Origin: Fuerstiella sp.
Lineage (GTDB): Bacteria; Planctomycetota; Planctomycetia; Planctomycetales; Planctomycetaceae
Reading direction: 5' to 3'
Assembly (NCBI GenBank): GCA_029245955.1
Contig: JAQWOH010000074.1
Span: forward strand, 62,001-126,000
Length of the DNA: 64,000 nt
Positions 62,097 through 64,000 of this stretch are shown here, piece after piece (positions within the stretch are counted from its first letter, which is position 1; each line of letters starts with the position of its first letter). The translations under genes and the position numbers were made by a program. The notes beneath the pieces were generated by a model. That model saw only the letters and a program-made list of their open reading frames with translations. It ran no database searches and was not told the DNA's origin.

Positions 62097-64000
62097 ATGG
62101 CCCGCAATCGAATGGCACGCATCATGAACTTGTCTCATCTGTTCGCTGCTCTGTCATTGCTTGCGATTCTGCCGTCGCTGGCCGCCGTAAACGCAGACGA
62201 AAACAATGCGTCTCAGGCAGTAAGTTTTCACAAACAGGTGAAACCCATTCTGCAGGCGCAATGTCAGGGCTGCCATCAGCCGGCAAAAGCCAGCGGTGAA
62301 TACGTTATGACGGATTTCGCAAAGCTGTTCGATGGTGGTGAAAGCGGAGATGCAGCGATTGTCCCCGGTAAGCCGGATGAGAGTTATCTGATTGCACAGA
62401 TCACACCGGAAGATGGCGCTGCGTCGATGCCCCCCAAAGGGAAGCCGCTGTCTGATGTTGAGATCGAACTGATTCGTAACTGGGTTGCTCAGGGAGCAAA
62501 AGACGACACGCCGGCATCCACCAAGGTGGTTTACAGCCGAGAGAATCCACCACAGTATTCGCTTCCTCCGGTCGTCACGTCAATGAACTATTCGCCGGAC
62601 GGGCAACTGCTGGCCGTTGCCGGCTTTAACGAAGTCCTGCTGCACAAAGCAGACGGTTCCGGTATCGTGGATCGATTGATTGGCCTTTCGGAGCGAATTG
62701 AGTCAGTCCGGTTTTCGCCGGACGGCACACGCCTGGCTGTAACGGGTGGTCAGCCGGGACGCATGGGAGAAGTACAGGTCTGGGATGTGGACAAACGTGA
62801 GTTGCTGCTGTCGCACACCGTAACCTTTGACACGCTTTACGGAGCAAGCTGGTCACCGGATGGTAAACAGATCGCGTTTGGATGTTCGGACAATTCGGTT
62901 CGAGCCATCAATGCAGAAACCGGTGATCAGGTCATGTTTCAGGGTGCTCACAGCGACTGGGTTCGCGACACGGTGTTCACGATCGAAAACGAAAGTTCGC
63001 ATGTCGTATCAGTGTCTCGTGACATGACGGTGAAGCTGACTGAAGTGAACACTAACCGCTTTATCGACAACGTCACCTCCATTACCCCTAAGGCGCTCAA
63101 AGGTGGCGTCAACACGATTGTACGACATCCGGAACGCGATGAAATTATCGTGGGCGGTGCTGATGGCGTACCTAAAATCTACCGAGTCTTCCGTATCACA
63201 GCTCGAAAGATCGGCGACGATTCCAATCTAATCAAGCGTCTGAACCCAATGTCCGGTCGAGTGTTCGGTGTCGCCGTGAGCAGCGACGGAACACGAATCG
63301 CAGCGGTCAGTTCGCTGAACGGAAAAGGCGAACTGGCAGTCTACAGCTATGAGTTTGACACGATGCTGCCGGATGACCTGAAGGCCATCAGTGCCAAAAG
63401 AGTGCAACAACGCAAAGCCGATGAACAGAAAAAACTTGACGACCACCGATCAAAAGACATCAAACGAATAGCGGAAGTGAAGCTTGACGAAAGCCCGCTT
63501 TACGCGTTAGCGTTTCACCCGGATAATCGCCAGGTTGCGATCGCCGGCGGCGACGGCACGATCCGACTCATTGCGACCGAAACCGGCAAGCCGATCACGA
63601 CATTTGCCGCCGCTCCTGTGGGAGAATCCAGTCAACAGACCAGGGCAACCGCCGTCGGCGACCTGGTCTGGAGTGATTCGCCACTCATTAAAAAGGGTCA
63701 GCTGCCCGAAGGCGCAACTGTCACAACGTTGACGGCCCACCCGGCATCCGTGACGTTAAGCAATCCGTTCGACTACGCACAACTTCTGGTTTCGGCCACA
63801 CTCAACACCGGTGAAGTCATCGATGTCACGCGGAATGTGGAACTGCAGCATGACGGTGCCGTCGTCAACATTACGGCCTCAGGCTTTGTTAAGGCAAAGG
63901 CCGACGGCCAGGGCAAACTGCTCGTGAAACTCGGCGAACAAGCCGTGGAAGTACCAGTGTCCGTTTCCGGCGTGGCTCAGCCCTTTGTGTCAGACTTCAT
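62097..64000 (+). CDS. Cytochrome c / WD40 / Ig-like protein, cut by the window edge
   Basis: More than 634 residues and still open at the right edge. Starts at 62097, 62112 and 62124 are in frame; the last gives the neatest signal peptide (LSHLFAALSLLAILPSLA). A planctomycete cytochrome domain comes first, with CQGCH in ILQAQCQGCHQPAKASG, and MPPKGKPLSD gives the distal methionine. WD40-type propeller blades follow (MNYSPDGQLLAVAG, VRFSPDGTRLAVTG, ASWSPDGKQIAFG). The visible end reads as a bacterial Ig-like (Big_2) domain (PASVTLSNPFDYAQLLVSATLNTGE). Partners of this type are often encoded with DUF1501. Likely periplasmic. Confidence 0.88.
   Translation, partial: MARNRMARIMNLSHLFAALSLLAILPSLAAVNADENNASQAVSFHKQVKPILQAQCQGCHQPAKASGEYVMTDFAKLFDGGESGDAAIVPGKPDESYLIAQITPEDGAASMPPKGKPLSDVEIELIRNWVAQGAKDDTPASTKVVYSRENPPQYSLPPVVTSMNYSPDGQLLAVAGFNEVLLHKADGSGIVDRLIGLSERIESVRFSPDGTRLAVTGGQPGRMGEVQVWDVDKRELLLSHTVTFDTLYGASWSPDGKQIAFGCSDNSVRAINAETGDQVMFQGAHSDWVRDTVFTIENESSHVVSVSRDMTVKLTEVNTNRFIDNVTSITPKALKGGVNTIVRHPERDEIIVGGADGVPKIYRVFRITARKIGDDSNLIKRLNPMSGRVFGVAVSSDGTRIAAVSSLNGKGELAVYSYEFDTMLPDDLKAISAKRVQQRKADEQKKLDDHRSKDIKRIAEVKLDESPLYALAFHPDNRQVAIAGGDGTIRLIATETGKPITTFAAAPVGESSQQTRATAVGDLVWSDSPLIKKGQLPEGATVTTLTAHPASVTLSNPFDYAQLLVSATLNTGEVIDVTRNVELQHDGAVVNITASGFVKAKADGQGKLLVKLGEQAVEVPVSVSGVAQPFVSDF

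Overview
The window looks like chromosomal DNA of a planctomycete (order Planctomycetales, probably marine). The signs are family-level: a PVC-type heme-binding/HEAT/cytochrome c protein, a sulfatase, a DUF1501 Tat protein, a cytochrome-WD40 protein cut by the right edge, an ECF sigma factor paired with a Ser/Thr kinase, a Gfo/Idh/MocA protein with a Tat leader, and a TPR-ExbB-ExbD-toroid operon. Genes are moderately GC-rich, loosely packed and mixed in strand. I saw no rRNA, tRNA, CRISPR array, prophage or intact insertion sequence.

Layout. 0-7 kb: an edge fragment, a stand-alone lipoyl (GcvH-like) protein, a neutral-ceramidase-like enzyme, and diverging from it a 1542-residue sulfatase/PVC-cytochrome fusion. 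7-18 kb: glmS, an alpha/beta-hydrolase-like protein lacking its serine nucleophile, cmoB, an acetyl-xylan-esterase-like protein, cysK and a polyprenyl diphosphate synthase. 18-24 kb: an exported helical-domain/methyltransferase fusion, an M48 lipoprotein protease, trpB overlapping slyX, and tsaE. 24-30 kb is a decaying stretch: an ECF sigma pseudogene whose three lesions can be read directly, the coupled kinase with its catalytic residues lost, a phytanoyl-CoA-dioxygenase-like gene, a small membrane protein with an ExeA-type ATPase, an OprB-type porin pseudogene and a PNPOx-like flavoprotein.

30.6-38.8 kb is the most distinctive block: an exported TPR protein, ExbB/TolQ, ExbD/TolR and a giant membrane protein with a Q-rich rod, a long low-complexity linker and a terpenoid-cyclase-like alpha/alpha toroid. 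The last three genes are translationally overlapped. This looks like a proton-motive-force-driven envelope machine in which the fourth protein may stand in for TonB/TolA. 39-49 kb: an unknown helical protein, a ROK kinase, a PAP2 membrane protein, a badly decayed Gfo/Idh/MocA pseudogene, then the complete glycine cleavage set gcvT-gcvH-gcvP and a small conserved-looking protein. 49-64 kb: DsbD, an orphan NMT1/THI5-like binding lipoprotein, DUF1501, an SDR plus thiolase pair, a HisN-like phosphatase, a nitrilase-family amidohydrolase, a small lipoprotein with a textbook terminator, a creatininase-family protein, a PAS-AraC regulator diverging from a GlcG/HbpS-like gene, and the start of a cytochrome-WD40 protein.

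Functionally the window mixes housekeeping (glmS, cysK, trpB, tsaE, gcvTHP, ispB-like) with envelope and periplasmic degradation or redox proteins. Three genes are clearly broken. Three exact short tandem duplications (16, 19 and 16 bp) are visible, one of them inside the sigma pseudogene, which points to slipped-strand duplication as an active mutational process. All family assignments come from reading motifs by eye, without database searches.
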